Source of the DNA: a virus
Length of the DNA: 22,285 nt
Virus record (IMG/VR): IMGVR_UViG_3300049595_003885
Coordinates: 1-22,285 of that record
Reading direction: 5' to 3' (one strand)
Shown here: piece after piece, positions 7,015 through 15,228 of the stretch
Numbering within the stretch: the first letter of the stretch is position 1
How the letters are laid out: each line of letters starts with the position of its first letter
Notes under the pieces: model-generated
What the model was told of the DNA's origin: nothing
Databases searched by the model: none
What the model saw: the letters and a program-made list of their open reading frames with translations, nothing else
Translations under genes and position numbers: made by a program

Positions 7015-8229
7015 TTATAGTGTAAGAGCCTGAAGTTGAGTGTTGGCGAGGCGGGTGGGGTAGTAGGCGATGCGGCTGATGGTGCCGTTAAGAATAGAGC
7101 CACCAGCCCCAAGCGAGCCAATAGAAAGCCTATCAACAGTTGGGATTGCGCCAGATGTATCAGTGTTAACGGAACCGCCATTCAAGGATGCAGCAAAATT
7201 ATTTGCTTGATATGCCCCGACCATTTTAAATGAGGTAGAGGTTGAACCAGTTAATAACGCCTGAGTTGAACCACTACTACGAATCTGAAATTGCGCTAAA
7301 GCAGAATTCCAATAAATGTTAATGGCGTTATTGTTCGTGCCATCGCTAGCAGAAAAAGCAACATTTGTTCCAGAAAATGCGGCTGATGTATTAACAACAA
7401 CCGTCCCCTCACTCGCGTTGTACCACGACGAGAAATTCGTCCCCGTCATGCTCGCTGCATCCGCATTGCGCGTGAGGGCGGTGGTCGTCGTGGGGATGTA
7501 GGAGGTCGCAAAGTCTCCAGCTTCTAGTTGAGCGCCCCAGATGTAAATGCCAGAAGTGCCGTCGCCAGTTGATAATGTGTTATCTGCGTTTGTTGAATAA
7601 ATGCGTTGTCGAGACGCGGTTGCACCAGTTCCCGTAGTTCTTGTTATCGCACAACGATACCAGCCGTTGCCAACTGGAGTTATCGACGCCGTAACATTAG
7701 CACTAACAGTCCCTACCGTTCCCGCGCTTAAATTAAACCACGCGCCAATGTCTATGTTTTCTGGTCCGCGAGTGGCTAGATTAGACCAAGACCATTCGCC
7801 TGCTTTTGCAAAACAAGAAAATGTAAAAGTTGTTGATGCGGTCAAAGCCACGGTTGCAAACACTTGCCCGTTTCCTAACCCAGAATTTGTAATTAGTTTG
7901 TCGCCTGTTAAATTCCCATCGGGCGCAATAATTACATTGCTTGTAACGGTCGCTTGGTTTTTTTGCCAATGAGCATTTGCAAAATCTTCTGAATACAGTT
8001 CTGAATTCGTCCGCTGCTCCTCAATGAGCAAGCCTCGCGCTGCGAGCGTAGTGGGGTTGTAGTCAAAGCGGGCAACGCCAGAGGCAGCCGACGTCAGTAC
8101 GCCCAACTGGTTAAAAAATGTCGCCGTGGTTGCGCGGGTGAAGGTGATGCGGGGATCAAGTCTACCCATATTCGCAAAATCTATATTGAGCGACGGGGAG
8201 TTGGTAGGAAAATTGTTTGACAGACTCAT
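7015..8229 (-). CDS. Adhesin-like tail protein with LamG/concanavalin-type C-terminal domain (copy 2)
   Basis: This 404-residue protein is paralogous to the gene just upstream (8226-9485). Residues 1-75 hold a conserved phage-fiber N-terminus (LDPRITFTRATTATFF and GLLIEEQRTNS). Residues about 76-225 look like a carbohydrate-binding beta-sandwich (NAHWQKNQATVTSN, APDGNLTGDKL, GNGWYRCAITRT), typical of CBM-like domains. A conserved linker follows (SYIPTTTTALTRNADAASMT), then a LamG/concanavalin-like domain at about 250-404, ending ISRIAYYPTRLANTQLQAL. The proteins probably bind surface glycans. The conserved ends are noticeably GC-rich compared with neighbouring fibers. The ATG overlaps the preceding stop (ATGA, 8229-8226). 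An unrelated small minus frame at its 3' end (6972-7181) was rejected. The sugar-binding role is inferred from fold pattern, not shown. Confidence 0.65.
   Translation of the reverse strand: MSLSNNFPTNSPSLNIDFANMGRLDPRITFTRATTATFFNQLGVLTSAASGVARFDYNPTTLAARGLLIEEQRTNSELYSEDFANAHWQKNQATVTSNVIIAPDGNLTGDKLITNSGLGNGQVFATVALTASTTFTFSCFAKAGEWSWSNLATRGPENIDIGAWFNLSAGTVGTVSANVTASITPVGNGWYRCAITRTTGTGATASRQRIYSTNADNTLSTGDGTSGIYIWGAQLEAGDFATSYIPTTTTALTRNADAASMTGTNFSSWYNASEGTVVVNTSAAFSGTNVAFSASDGTNNNAINIYWNSALAQFQIRSSGSTQALLTGSTSTSFKMVGAYQANNFAASLNGGSVNTDTSGAIPTVDRLSIGSLGAGGSILNGTISRIAYYPTRLANTQLQALTL
8003..8035 (-). repeat. 33-base perfect direct repeat (partner 9259-9291)
   Basis: An identical 33-base segment at 9259-9291 encodes the same GLLIEEQRTNS region of the tandem paralogue. 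It marks the downstream edge (in protein order) of the conserved N-terminal block; sequence beyond it diverges sharply between the two genes. Confidence 0.95.
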
Positions 8230-9485
8230 TTCGTGAGTGCCTGTAAGGTGGTGTCGGCGAGGCGGACGGGGTAGTAGGCGATGCGGCGGATGGTGCCTGC
8301 TTTAACTCTGTTTACGCCTGCATGGTCTGACCCAATATCAAACCTTGTAAGCGCCGTTGGAATTGTTGCGGAAGTATCTGTTGCAACCGTCCCACCATCC
8401 TTACAAACCGCAATGTCGTTTGTTGCGTAAGCGCCGCAAAATTTGGTGTTTGTGTTAGCAGAAACGGCTACTGCCGCTGAAGCACCACCGTCAAACACGC
8501 CGCCACTTGCAGTTATTAGTTGCACGAAGCCAGTTGAAGTAACATTATCAACCACTGCGTTGTTGTAAGAATTGTCGCTCGCCCTTACAAGAAATTGATT
8601 ACCACCAGAAGCAGGCTGCGAAAGAGAAAATTCCACAAACATTGAGCCGCTTGATTGGTTATACCACGACGAGAAGTTGGTCCCCGTCATGCTCGCCACA
8701 TCTGCATTGCGAGTCAGAGCGGTGGTGGTAGTGGGGATAACGCTCGTAGCAAATGCGCCAAGTTCAAGTTGGGGCAAGCCGATGCGGAGGGTGATGTCGA
8801 TGGCGACGCCAGAGGAAAAAGTACAATTTAAAATCGCATTTACGAAAACGCTTGTTGCGTTTGCCAATGTATAAGTGTGGGTATACCGACTTAAAGAAGA
8901 AGTCGGCGTAAATGTTGCGAGGTTTGATTCATTGGTAGAACCGCCAGAGATATTGCCTCTAATACCTATTCTGACTGCTGTGATGTTTGTGGTATCACCC
9001 GCCACAAGTTTTACATATTGCGAAGCAGACCATGTCTGCCCAGAGGCTGCAACAATTTGAGTATTAGATTCAAAAAGTACCGATAAAGAGGTAGTGCTAG
9101 TTGTGCCAGACACCCGAAAATCAATGTATGTAATACCGTTTTCAGTACCTGTACCCACCACTTCTTGAACAAGCGTCCCAAGTCCAATAGTCGCCCAATT
9201 CGTCGGCAACGTCCCTGGCGTACCCGCCACTGCACCCACTCCCGTGTTGTTGCGGATGGAATTCGTCCGCTGCTCCTCAATGAGCAAGCCTTGTGAATTC
9301 AGCGTGGTTGGATTATGATCGAATCGCGCTGTGTTAGCAGTTGCTGTTTGTAACACACCAAATGCATCAAAGTATGTTGCAGTGCTTGCACGAACAAATG
9401 AAATTCTTGGATCAAGAACTTTAGATCTTGCAAAATTTAAAAGAAGTGATGGTCTAAATGCTGGAAAATTTGATGAAATACTCAT
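8226..9485 (-). CDS. Adhesin-like tail protein with LamG/concanavalin-type C-terminal domain (copy 1)
   Basis: This 419-residue tandem paralogue of the following gene has the same architecture: N-terminal fiber block (LDPRISFVRASTATYFD, GLLIEEQRTNS), a central sandwich domain, linker (SVIPTTTTALTRNADVASMT) and a C-terminal LamG-like domain ending IRRIAYYPVRLADTTLQAL. The central domain (about 80-245) is different from copy 2: it lacks the WQKN/WYRC residues and instead has a VGTGTENGITYIDFRVSGT-type pattern and a Thr/Ser-rich second half. The two proteins therefore may bind different ligands. It starts on the last base of the 1,089-residue fiber stop (TAATG at 9487-9483), with GGGA about seven bases before the ATG. 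Placement after a long collagen shaft fits a fiber-tip or side-adhesin role; this is inference. Confidence 0.65.
   Translation of the reverse strand: MSISSNFPAFRPSLLLNFARSKVLDPRISFVRASTATYFDAFGVLQTATANTARFDHNPTTLNSQGLLIEEQRTNSIRNNTGVGAVAGTPGTLPTNWATIGLGTLVQEVVGTGTENGITYIDFRVSGTTSTTSLSVLFESNTQIVAASGQTWSASQYVKLVAGDTTNITAVRIGIRGNISGGSTNESNLATFTPTSSLSRYTHTYTLANATSVFVNAILNCTFSSGVAIDITLRIGLPQLELGAFATSVIPTTTTALTRNADVASMTGTNFSSWYNQSSGSMFVEFSLSQPASGGNQFLVRASDNSYNNAVVDNVTSTGFVQLITASGGVFDGGASAAVAVSANTNTKFCGAYATNDIAVCKDGGTVATDTSATIPTALTRFDIGSDHAGVNRVKAGTIRRIAYYPVRLADTTLQALTK
9259..9291 (-). repeat. 33-base perfect direct repeat (partner 8003-8035)
   Basis: Partner of the repeat in the next gene. Other near-identical blocks shared by the pair lie at about 7410-7531 versus 8660-8770 (linker) and 7030-7085 versus 8245-8300 (C-terminus). 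Confidence 0.95.
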
Positions 9486-12400
9486 TAATAAGTCCCACCC
9501 CCAATCGTTCCAAAATATTCACCAGCCACAGTCAAATTTGTTATTGATACTGCTACTGAATCTTGATATGCCATGGTGCCCAAATATTGATTTAATGGAA
9601 TTTGATTTGGTGATGTTCCAACATCAAATGCAGAGGCAACAAGATATTGAACACTATTTACAGTTTCAGTAATAGTACCAGTAGAAATTATGTTTCCCGA
9701 AACAAGATTTGAAGTTACATTTGCAGTACCGATTACATGAAGATTAGATGTTGGGAGAGAAGTTCCAATGCCGACATTTGATGTGTTCGCAATTCGTAAT
9801 ACTTCAACACCACCTTCACCAAACGCAATTGTGTCCGCAGCAGGGAAGAAGATACCAGTATTATTATCACCAGCAGTTGTTATTGCTGGGGCTGCAGCAG
9901 ATCCAGCACCAACGGTTAGATTTGCGGAAACATTAGCAGTTCCAACGACATGAAGAGTTGATGTTGGATCCGTTGTTCCGATACCAACATTACCAGTATT
10001 TTGCACAGCAAATCTCTCGCCGCCATTAATACTGATGTAAAATCTTTCATGATTTGAAAGCGGCTGGAATCCGAATTCTCGAGCATATGGACCACCGCTA
10101 ACAGTTGCCGAAGAAATTATTCTGTGGATTCCAGAAATTGCAGAAATTACAATTTGATCGGCAGCAGAACCACCAGAGAAGCTCGCAATATCACCAGCTG
10201 GTCCAAGCACATCTAATTTATATTCAGGAGTGGTTTTTCCTAAACCAACACGACCACTGGTAGCATTCGCAAATAGAGTGCTGGTTCCAAACGCAAATAA
10301 GTTTTGATTTAGATTAAATGTTAGATTTGCTGAGCCGCCAGTGGTTCCATTATTGTTGAACAAGATTTGAGTGTTTGATCCACCGATAGGACCAGTAGCA
10401 CCCTGCACACCCTGTGCTCCTTGAGCACCAGCAGCACCTTGGACTCCTTGAAAACCTTGTCGACCTTGTGCTCCTTGTACACCTTGAGCACCTTGTACAC
10501 CTTGTGCGCCAACAGCACCCTGCGCACCTATTGCTCCTTGCGCTCCAACAGCACCCTGCACACCCGCTGCACCTTGTGCTCCAACTGCTCCCTGAGCACC
10601 AGCAGCACCCTGAGCACCGACAGCACCCTGAGCACCAGCAGCACCTTGGGCACCAGCAGCACCTTGTTGACCCTGAGCACCAGCAGCACCTTGAGCGCCG
10701 ACTGCTCCTTGTACACCTTGCGCACCTTGCGCACCAGCAACACCTTGTGCGCCTTGAGCACCAACAGCACCTTGTTGACCCTGAGCACCAGCAGCACCTT
10801 GGACTCCTTGAAAACCTTGTCGACCTTGTGCTCCTTGTACACCTTGAGCACCTTGTACACCCTGCGCACCAACTGCACCTTGTGCACCGACAGCACCCTG
10901 GACTCCTTGGACTCCTTGAAAACCTTGTCGACCTTGTGCTCCTTGTACACCTTGTGCTCCTTGTGCACCAGTAACACCTTGTGCTCCTGCGACACCTTGT
11001 GCACCAACTGCACCTTGGACTCCTTGGAATCCTTGTGGACCTTGCGCTCCAGTGTCACCTTTATCACCAGTGCGAACAAATGTCATAATAACATTAGTGC
11101 TATTCGGAAAGTTTGATCCGACAAGTGTTGTGTTTAATCCTGCTACAGGAACTACGAACCAATCAGTAACATGAAGATGCGTGCCATTGATATTAAAAAA
11201 TGTGTATTCTAGAACATTCGCTGAATTTGCGATCTTGAATGTGCCCTTAATGGCAGAAGTAGAATCGTCAATTGTGTTTAGATAATTGAATACATTTGCG
11301 CCCAAACGATCGATGTTATCAATATACATCTCGGTCGCAGATAGCAATGTTGAATTATTAAACTTGACGAAACCAGCAGTTGGATCGGTGTTTGCTGTAT
11401 TAGCACTAAACACATAATCAAAGGTAGCGCCACCAAATGAACCAGTGGCACCTTGAACGCCTTGCGCGCCAGCTGTACCTTGCACTCCCTGAAAACCTTG
11501 TCGACCCTGCGCCCCCTGAACTCCTTGCGCGCCAACAGCACCTTGGACTCCTTGAGCACCCTGAGCACCAACAGCACCTTGTACACCCTGGAATCCTTGC
11601 GCTCCTTGTGCACCAACTGCTCCCTGAGCACCAGCAGCACCTTGGGCACCAGCAGCACCTTGTACACCTTGAAAACCCTGAGCACCTTGAGCACCTTGGA
11701 CACCTTGCGAACCTTGCGCACCTGTGGCGCCCTGTACACCTTGAGCACCAGCGGCACCCTGTGCTCCTGCGATACCTTGAGCACCTTGTACACCTTGAGC
11801 ACCTTGTGCTCCTGCGATACCTTGAGCACCTTGTACACCTTGAGCACCTTGTGCTCCTGCGATACCTTGAGCACCTTGAGCACCAGCAGCACCTTGGACT
11901 CCTTGAAAACCTTGTCGACCTTGAGCGCCCTGAACTCCTTGTGCACCAACCACACCTTGTGCACCAACTGCTCCCTGAGCACCAGCAGCACCTTGGGCAC
12001 CAGCAGCACCTTGTACACCTTGAAAACCCTGAGCACCTTGAGCACCTTGTACACCTTGAGCACCTTGTGCTCCTGCGATACCTTGAGCACCTTGTGCACC
12101 TACTGCACCTTGTGCACCTTGAGCACCCTGAGCACCGACAACACCTTGAAACCCTTGTGCACCCTGGACTCCTTGAAATCCTTGAGGACCTATTGCAGCA
12201 GGGTTAGATGTATTTGCACTAAATGCAATATTAGCATTTCCGCTAGAACCTGATGTTACTACAACATTAATTGATGCAGTGTTAGTGAAGTTTAGTGAAA
12301 CTGCATTCAATGTTGCAGCACTGTTTCCAGAAACACGAACAGTATTTGCAGCATTGTTGGCTGCACCAAATGCGCTAGTTGCTACATCATACGCTGTTTT

Positions 12401-12754
12401 GACTGAGTTTGCTGTTGCAGATTGTGTGGTGTCTGTGCTGGTGACTGTATCGTTTAGTCTTGCTGAAATAGTGAAGGTGTCTGTAGTCGTATTCGCAGTA
12501 AGATTAATTCCTGTTCCTGCGGCGATACTTAAAATATCAACATTCGAATCCGCAATTAATAGTGAACCATTAGCGTTAATGGTTTCAAATGTGTTTGCTT
12601 TGACGCCAGAAATTTGCTGAATTACATTTGCTGCGCTCTTAAAATATAAAACGCCATCAGCATAGTTGAGCGCGAGTTCACCATATTCTAGCGTTGTATT
12701 TGCTGGAATATTACCAGTCGCGCCTGATTTTTTAATCTGAATTGTTGTTGACAT
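9485..12754 (-). CDS. Long collagen-like tail fiber protein (1,089 aa)
   Basis: Residues 1-50 form the shared fiber head ([30 protein letters not shown]). Residues about 130-188 carry an N-terminal stalk ([26 protein letters not shown]) almost identical to one in the 1,798-residue fiber. Residues 189-440 are 84 Gly-X-Y triplets. Residues about 441-562 are a globular interruption with no Gly-X-Y pattern (includes [15 protein letters not shown]). Residues 563-790 are a further 76 triplets. The C-terminal 300 residues hold the [12 protein letters not shown] linker, a unique domain, two GIGT..P(T)S.LHV.GTAN motifs and an end reading [12 protein letters not shown]. No S74 domain is present. The start overlaps the coiled-coil gene stop (TAATG, 12756-12752) and has no Shine-Dalgarno sequence, so expression probably depends on coupling. 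Confidence 0.8.
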   Translation of the reverse strand: MSTTIQIKKSGATGNIPANTTLEYGELALNYADGVLYFKSAANVIQQISGVKANTFETINANGSLLIADSNVDILSIAAGTGINLTANTTTDTFTISARLNDTVTSTDTTQSATANSVKTAYDVATSAFGAANNAANTVRVSGNSAATLNAVSLNFTNTASINVVVTSGSSGNANIAFSANTSNPAAIGPQGFQGVQGAQGFQGVVGAQGAQGAQGAVGAQGAQGIAGAQGAQGVQGAQGAQGFQGVQGAAGAQGAAGAQGAVGAQGVVGAQGVQGAQGRQGFQGVQGAAGAQGAQGIAGAQGAQGVQGAQGIAGAQGAQGVQGAQGIAGAQGAAGAQGVQGATGAQGSQGVQGAQGAQGFQGVQGAAGAQGAAGAQGAVGAQGAQGFQGVQGAVGAQGAQGVQGAVGAQGVQGAQGRQGFQGVQGTAGAQGVQGATGSFGGATFDYVFSANTANTDPTAGFVKFNNSTLLSATEMYIDNIDRLGANVFNYLNTIDDSTSAIKGTFKIANSANVLEYTFFNINGTHLHVTDWFVVPVAGLNTTLVGSNFPNSTNVIMTFVRTGDKGDTGAQGPQGFQGVQGAVGAQGVAGAQGVTGAQGAQGVQGAQGRQGFQGVQGVQGAVGAQGAVGAQGVQGAQGVQGAQGRQGFQGVQGAAGAQGQQGAVGAQGAQGVAGAQGAQGVQGAVGAQGAAGAQGQQGAAGAQGAAGAQGAVGAQGAAGAQGAVGAQGAAGVQGAVGAQGAIGAQGAVGAQGVQGAQGVQGAQGRQGFQGVQGAAGAQGAQGVQGATGPIGGSNTQILFNNNGTTGGSANLTFNLNQNLFAFGTSTLFANATSGRVGLGKTTPEYKLDVLGPAGDIASFSGGSAADQIVISAISGIHRIISSATVSGGPYAREFGFQPLSNHERFYISINGGERFAVQNTGNVGIGTTDPTSTLHVVGTANVSANLTVGAGSAAAPAITTAGDNNTGIFFPAADTIAFGEGGVEVLRIANTSNVGIGTSLPTSNLHVIGTANVTSNLVSGNIISTGTITETVNSVQYLVASAFDVGTSPNQIPLNQYLGTMAYQDSVAVSITNLTVAGEYFGTIGGGTY
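10261..10400 (-). repeat. 140-base near-identical segment shared with 5541-5680
   Basis: Partner of the block in the 521-residue fiber. The two genes share this linker after their collagen tracts but carry unrelated C-terminal domains, which is the layout expected after recombination at a shared joint. Confidence 0.85.
10385..11068 (-). repeat. Collagen-like coding repeat, 76 Gly-X-Y triplets
   Basis: 684 bases encode 76 uninterrupted Gly-X-Y triplets beginning [13 protein letters not shown]. Three copies of the [10 protein letters not shown] decapeptide occur here. All four Ala codons and both Gln codons are used. Confidence 0.95.
11435..12190 (-). repeat. Collagen-like coding repeat, 84 Gly-X-Y triplets, with recent internal duplications
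   Basis: 756 bases encode 84 Gly-X-Y triplets. Within it, 11604-11698 and 11955-12049 are identical for 95 bases (offset 351 bases, 39 triplets). A 45-base unit encoding [15 protein letters not shown] is tandemly repeated at about 11763-11870. Confidence 0.95.
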
Positions 12755-13224
12755 TAAAACGTATCGCTAATTAAAACTAAATTGCTTTCTAGTGTAGATT
12801 CATTATTCGTATTTAGAGCTGGTGGATTTCTTTTCTTTTTTTGACTCAATTCAGCATTTTTTCCTTTTAGCAATTCAATTTCAAAATTTAGCGATGCAAC
12901 TTTAATATCATTTTCTTCTTGCAGTTTTTTTATAGTATTGCGCGCTTCTACCAACTCTTTTTTAAACGTCTCTATATGGTTGTGTTTATTTGAGAGTTGA
13001 TTATTAGAATCATTTAATTGATGTTTGAGCGTATTGACGCTCTCAGAAATTGAATTAAATTCGCTCAATTTGGCTTCAAGTTCTGCAGCTTTAGATGAAG
13101 ATGTTGTGGCTACTTCGTTTGAAACTTCAAGTTGTGCTTGAAGAAGGATATTTTTATTTATCGCTTCATTCAAAGTATTATTTAAAATCTTAATATATGT
13201 GTTAACGAATATTTGATCATTCAT
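12754..13224 (-). CDS. Coiled-coil protein of unknown function
   Basis: This 156-residue, Lys/Glu/Asn-rich protein has a long predicted coiled coil by eye (residues about 20-130). Heptad-spaced hydrophobic residues occur in [51 protein letters not shown] and [14 protein letters not shown] basic KKKRNPP break and a polar tail follow. There is no membrane segment or enzymatic motif. It sits between two fiber genes, so it may be a fiber-associated connector, trimeric stalk or assembly factor. T4 has a coiled-coil whisker protein (wac) in the equivalent region, but I see no specific similarity to fibritin. The ATG is at 13224 with a strong AGGAG. Its stop overlaps the long-fiber start. Confidence 0.6.
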   Translation of the reverse strand: MNDQIFVNTYIKILNNTLNEAINKNILLQAQLEVSNEVATTSSSKAAELEAKLSEFNSISESVNTLKHQLNDSNNQLSNKHNHIETFKKELVEARNTIKKLQEENDIKVASLNFEIELLKGKNAELSQKKKRNPPALNTNNESTLESNLVLISDTF

Positions 13225-13230
13225 AATCTA

Positions 13231-13235
13231 CTCCT
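13231..13235 (-). promoter_or_regulatory. Shine-Dalgarno AGGAG overlapping the upstream stop codon
   Basis: The minus strand reads CTAGGAGTAGATTATG: the TAG stop of the 453-residue fiber (13236-13234) lies partly inside the AGGAG ribosome site for the coiled-coil gene, six bases before its ATG. A ribosome ending the fiber gene would cover this site, so the two are likely coupled. Confidence 0.7.
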
Positions 13236-14595
13236 AGAAGGAGCCACCATCTAACATAGCAAATGCTGGGACTCCTGCGTCAATTTGAAGAACCTGCCCT
13301 TCTGTTCCAGTCGCAAAGTTATAAGAACTTGATGTTGTATTTCCAAAAACAACACCATTAGCAACCAATGTATTTCGACCAGTGCCACCTGAAGCAATAG
13401 AAAGTGGAGATCCTAATGTCAGCGATCCAAAAGATCCTGTACCTGTAACAGAAACATTTTGAGTTACTGAAACATTCTTAGAAACATCTAGACTATTATT
13501 AATAATCGTGTTTCCAGTAGCAGCACCAAGTCTAATTGTCGTTGCAGCCCCACCGATGTTTAATGTTGTAGCACTGGTGTTGGTAACATTAAATGTAGTG
13601 GCTGTGGTTGTTAAATCTCCACCATTAATTGCTAGATCGCCAGTAATTGTTGCGTTCGTTGCAACATTAATCGATCCACTAAGATTTGCACTAGTAAGTG
13701 TTGAGTGTCCATTAGCAATTAATGTTTGAACACCAAGCGATGTTGCATTAACAAGCTGCGCATCCAAATTTGCTTCAAGAGTTGCTCTAATTACTGTGCC
13801 AATAACATTTGCGCTAGGATCACCGCCAGTATAATCTGTAAATAATTTGAAACGATTATCTGTTGCGTCGCGAAATAATCCAGCAAAGGTGTTTGAATTA
13901 TATACACCATAGAAACCAATATCAACAACATCGGTTGTATTATTGCTAGCAAGTTTGATAAGCGAATCTTCAACGGATAATGTTTCAACATTAACAGTTA
14001 CAGTATTTCCAAGGACAGTTAAATTTCCTGATACTGTTAAATCTTTGCCGATTGTAATTGTGTCGCTGAATGTTTTATTTCCAGCGAGCGTGTCGTTGAG
14101 CATAGAGCCAACAACTTGCTGCGCGCCAATAGTAACAACACCAGTATTGGAAATAGAAACATTTCCTGTTACACTAGTTGTTAGATACTGACCATTGGCA
14201 TGACCAATTAAAATTCTGTTATTTTGATCAACATCTGCACCAGTAACGATAACATCGGTAAGTGTGTTGAGTGAAATATTACTAGTAAGTGCTCCGTCTA
14301 CATAAGCCTTGGTAGCAACATGCGAATTAGCTGTTGGGCTAACGAGAATATCTAATTGCTGAAATTGCGCAGAACCATTTGCATATCGACGCACAAACGT
14401 GCTAGAACCATTTGCTGCTGAGCCATTGTCTAGTAAATCTGTATAGGTTTTACCACCGATATTAATTACGGTGCTGGCGTTTGTTCCTATGAATAACACA
14501 TTACTCGCATAAGAGTAGGCTAATTCACCTGCTTGTAAGGAGCCTGGCACTGCGTTAGCAGTTGATCGTTTAATTTGGACTAGTGTTGATGACAT
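13234..14595 (-). CDS. Virion fiber protein with beta-repeat region (453 aa)
   Basis: Residues 1-50 are the shared fiber head (LVQIKRSTANAVPGSLQAGE, LAYSYASNVLFIG). A joint of the LDNG...FVRRYANGSAQF and HVATKAYVDGAL type is common in phage fibers. Residues about 185-260 (IGKDLTVSGNLTVLGNTVTV, then VETLSVEDSLIKLAS) match a segment of the 1,798-residue fiber. Residues about 320-375 hold one copy of the GGDL repeat that is amplified there. The C-terminus has SGGTGRNTLVANGVVFGN and ends AFAMLDGGSF. The protein has no collagen repeat and no S74 domain. It looks like a shorter relative of the large fiber with the repeat array reduced. Its ATG overlaps the stop of the 82-residue gene (TAATG at 14597-14593). 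Confidence 0.72.
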   Translation of the reverse strand: MSSTLVQIKRSTANAVPGSLQAGELAYSYASNVLFIGTNASTVINIGGKTYTDLLDNGSAANGSSTFVRRYANGSAQFQQLDILVSPTANSHVATKAYVDGALTSNISLNTLTDVIVTGADVDQNNRILIGHANGQYLTTSVTGNVSISNTGVVTIGAQQVVGSMLNDTLAGNKTFSDTITIGKDLTVSGNLTVLGNTVTVNVETLSVEDSLIKLASNNTTDVVDIGFYGVYNSNTFAGLFRDATDNRFKLFTDYTGGDPSANVIGTVIRATLEANLDAQLVNATSLGVQTLIANGHSTLTSANLSGSINVATNATITGDLAINGGDLTTTATTFNVTNTSATTLNIGGAATTIRLGAATGNTIINNSLDVSKNVSVTQNVSVTGTGSFGSLTLGSPLSIASGGTGRNTLVANGVVFGNTTSSSYNFATGTEGQVLQIDAGVPAFAMLDGGSF

Positions 14596-14843
14596 TAGAA
14601 TAGACCCCCATCTACATCAGGTAATGTTTTTATAACGTAGGTATTATTATTTGCTTGATATACCAAAACATCACCTTCTTGTTGTCCAGTTGTTACAACA
14701 TTATTTAATTGTTGCAATCCTATGGAACCTACTAGGTTGGTAATTTTACTAAAAATCACACGCCCAATGTTGTTATTATTACTTACAACAATTCGATTAG
14801 GCGCAGATGTTAATTTAGATTTATTAGAAATAACTACTTGCAT
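14595..14843 (-). CDS. Small virion-type protein ending DGGLF (82 aa)
   Basis: This 82-residue protein begins MQVVISNKSKLTSAPNRIVV. Its second half (LQQLNNVVTTGQQEGDVLVY, then NNTYVIKTLPDVDGGLF) matches a pattern seen at the ends of many phage fiber and structural proteins: L-x-x-L-x-D/N-V, then G-(D/Q)-V-L-x-Y, then a terminal D-G-G-x-(F/Y). The next gene product ends in the equivalent DGGSF. It is tightly packed, with TAATG overlaps at both ends (14845-14841 and 14597-14593), and has a weak AGG eleven bases upstream. It could be a minor virion component or a detached fiber end domain. No specific function is known to me. Confidence 0.6.
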   Translation of the reverse strand: MQVVISNKSKLTSAPNRIVVSNNNNIGRVIFSKITNLVGSIGLQQLNNVVTTGQQEGDVLVYQANNNTYVIKTLPDVDGGLF

Positions 14844-15175
14844 TATTTACTAACCTGTGGTGTTATAGTAATAATCCCTTCTACAATTCGAGTTACGATG
14901 TTTGCAGTATCCTCCATTTTAACATCATAGAGGTATCGACCAGCCTTAATATTAGCAGTTGTGGCTGCATTTAGGCTCAAATTAACATTACCATTGGCTG
15001 CATTAACAACTGTAATCGTTAGATTTGCAGTAGCATTAGCGGAATAGTAAGATTTACGAATTTGCCCAGAAAACAGGTAATTTGTGACATTAATCGCTGT
15101 ACCATCGTCAGCGATTAGATCTAAATTGGTCTCAAATGTCGTGCCTTGGTCGACGGTGAGTTCTGTGTATGGCAT
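14843..15175 (-). CDS. Small beta-sandwich virion protein (BppU-N/Ig-like pattern)
   Basis: This 110-residue protein starts MPYTELTVDQGTTFETNLDL and continues with NVTNYLFSGQIRKSYYS, then NGNVNLSLNAATTANIKAGR, YLYDVKMEDTANIVTRIVEG and ITITPQVSK. Alternating strands and the D-x-G-x-x-F, G-x-I-R and G-R-Y-x-Y-D-V landmarks match a small Ig-like domain common in marine T4-like phage structural regions and comparable to N-terminal baseplate-attachment domains (BppU-N type). It probably links fibers to the baseplate; this is inference. It is the first gene after the best late promoter (15207-15200), with AGGA at 15185-15182, six bases before the ATG. A truncated paralogue lies immediately upstream at 15312-15229. 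Confidence 0.65.
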   Translation of the reverse strand: MPYTELTVDQGTTFETNLDLIADDGTAINVTNYLFSGQIRKSYYSANATANLTITVVNAANGNVNLSLNAATTANIKAGRYLYDVKMEDTANIVTRIVEGIITITPQVSK

Positions 15176-15199
15176 AGAAATTCCTGCATGTAACTATTG

Positions 15200-15207
15200 T
15201 ATTTATA
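15200..15207 (-). promoter_or_regulatory. T4-type late promoter TATAAATA
   Basis: The minus strand has an exact TATAAATA, the T4 late promoter consensus read by sigma factor gp55 with the gp33/gp45 co-activators. It lies in non-coding DNA 25 bases upstream of the 110-residue gene start, leaving a leader of roughly 20 bases that includes an AGGA ribosome site. It is the only exact match I found on the coding strand outside genes. It probably drives 15175 leftward through the fibers and perhaps the adhesins. Confidence 0.75.
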
Positions 15208-15228
15208 TTGTTTCAGTTTTAAACAGTT

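Noticed and set aside
6972-7181. 69-codon minus frame overlapping the end of the 404-residue adhesin and the start of the 163-residue gene
   Set aside because: It is an out-of-frame shadow over the conserved adhesin C-terminus, with no ribosome site. The flanking genes explain the DNA.
10414-12253. Several plus-strand open frames of 180-270 codons opposite the collagen tracts (also at 16359-17200 and 5683-6080)
   Set aside because: They are runs of STLST or HQQHLEH, the reading of complemented Gly-X-Y codons in other frames. They are low-complexity with no start signals.
12754-13224. Coiled-coil protein as T4 fibritin (wac)
   Set aside because: Only the position and the coiled coil agree. 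There is no recognisable foldon-like C-terminal domain, and the end is a Lys-rich, disordered tail.
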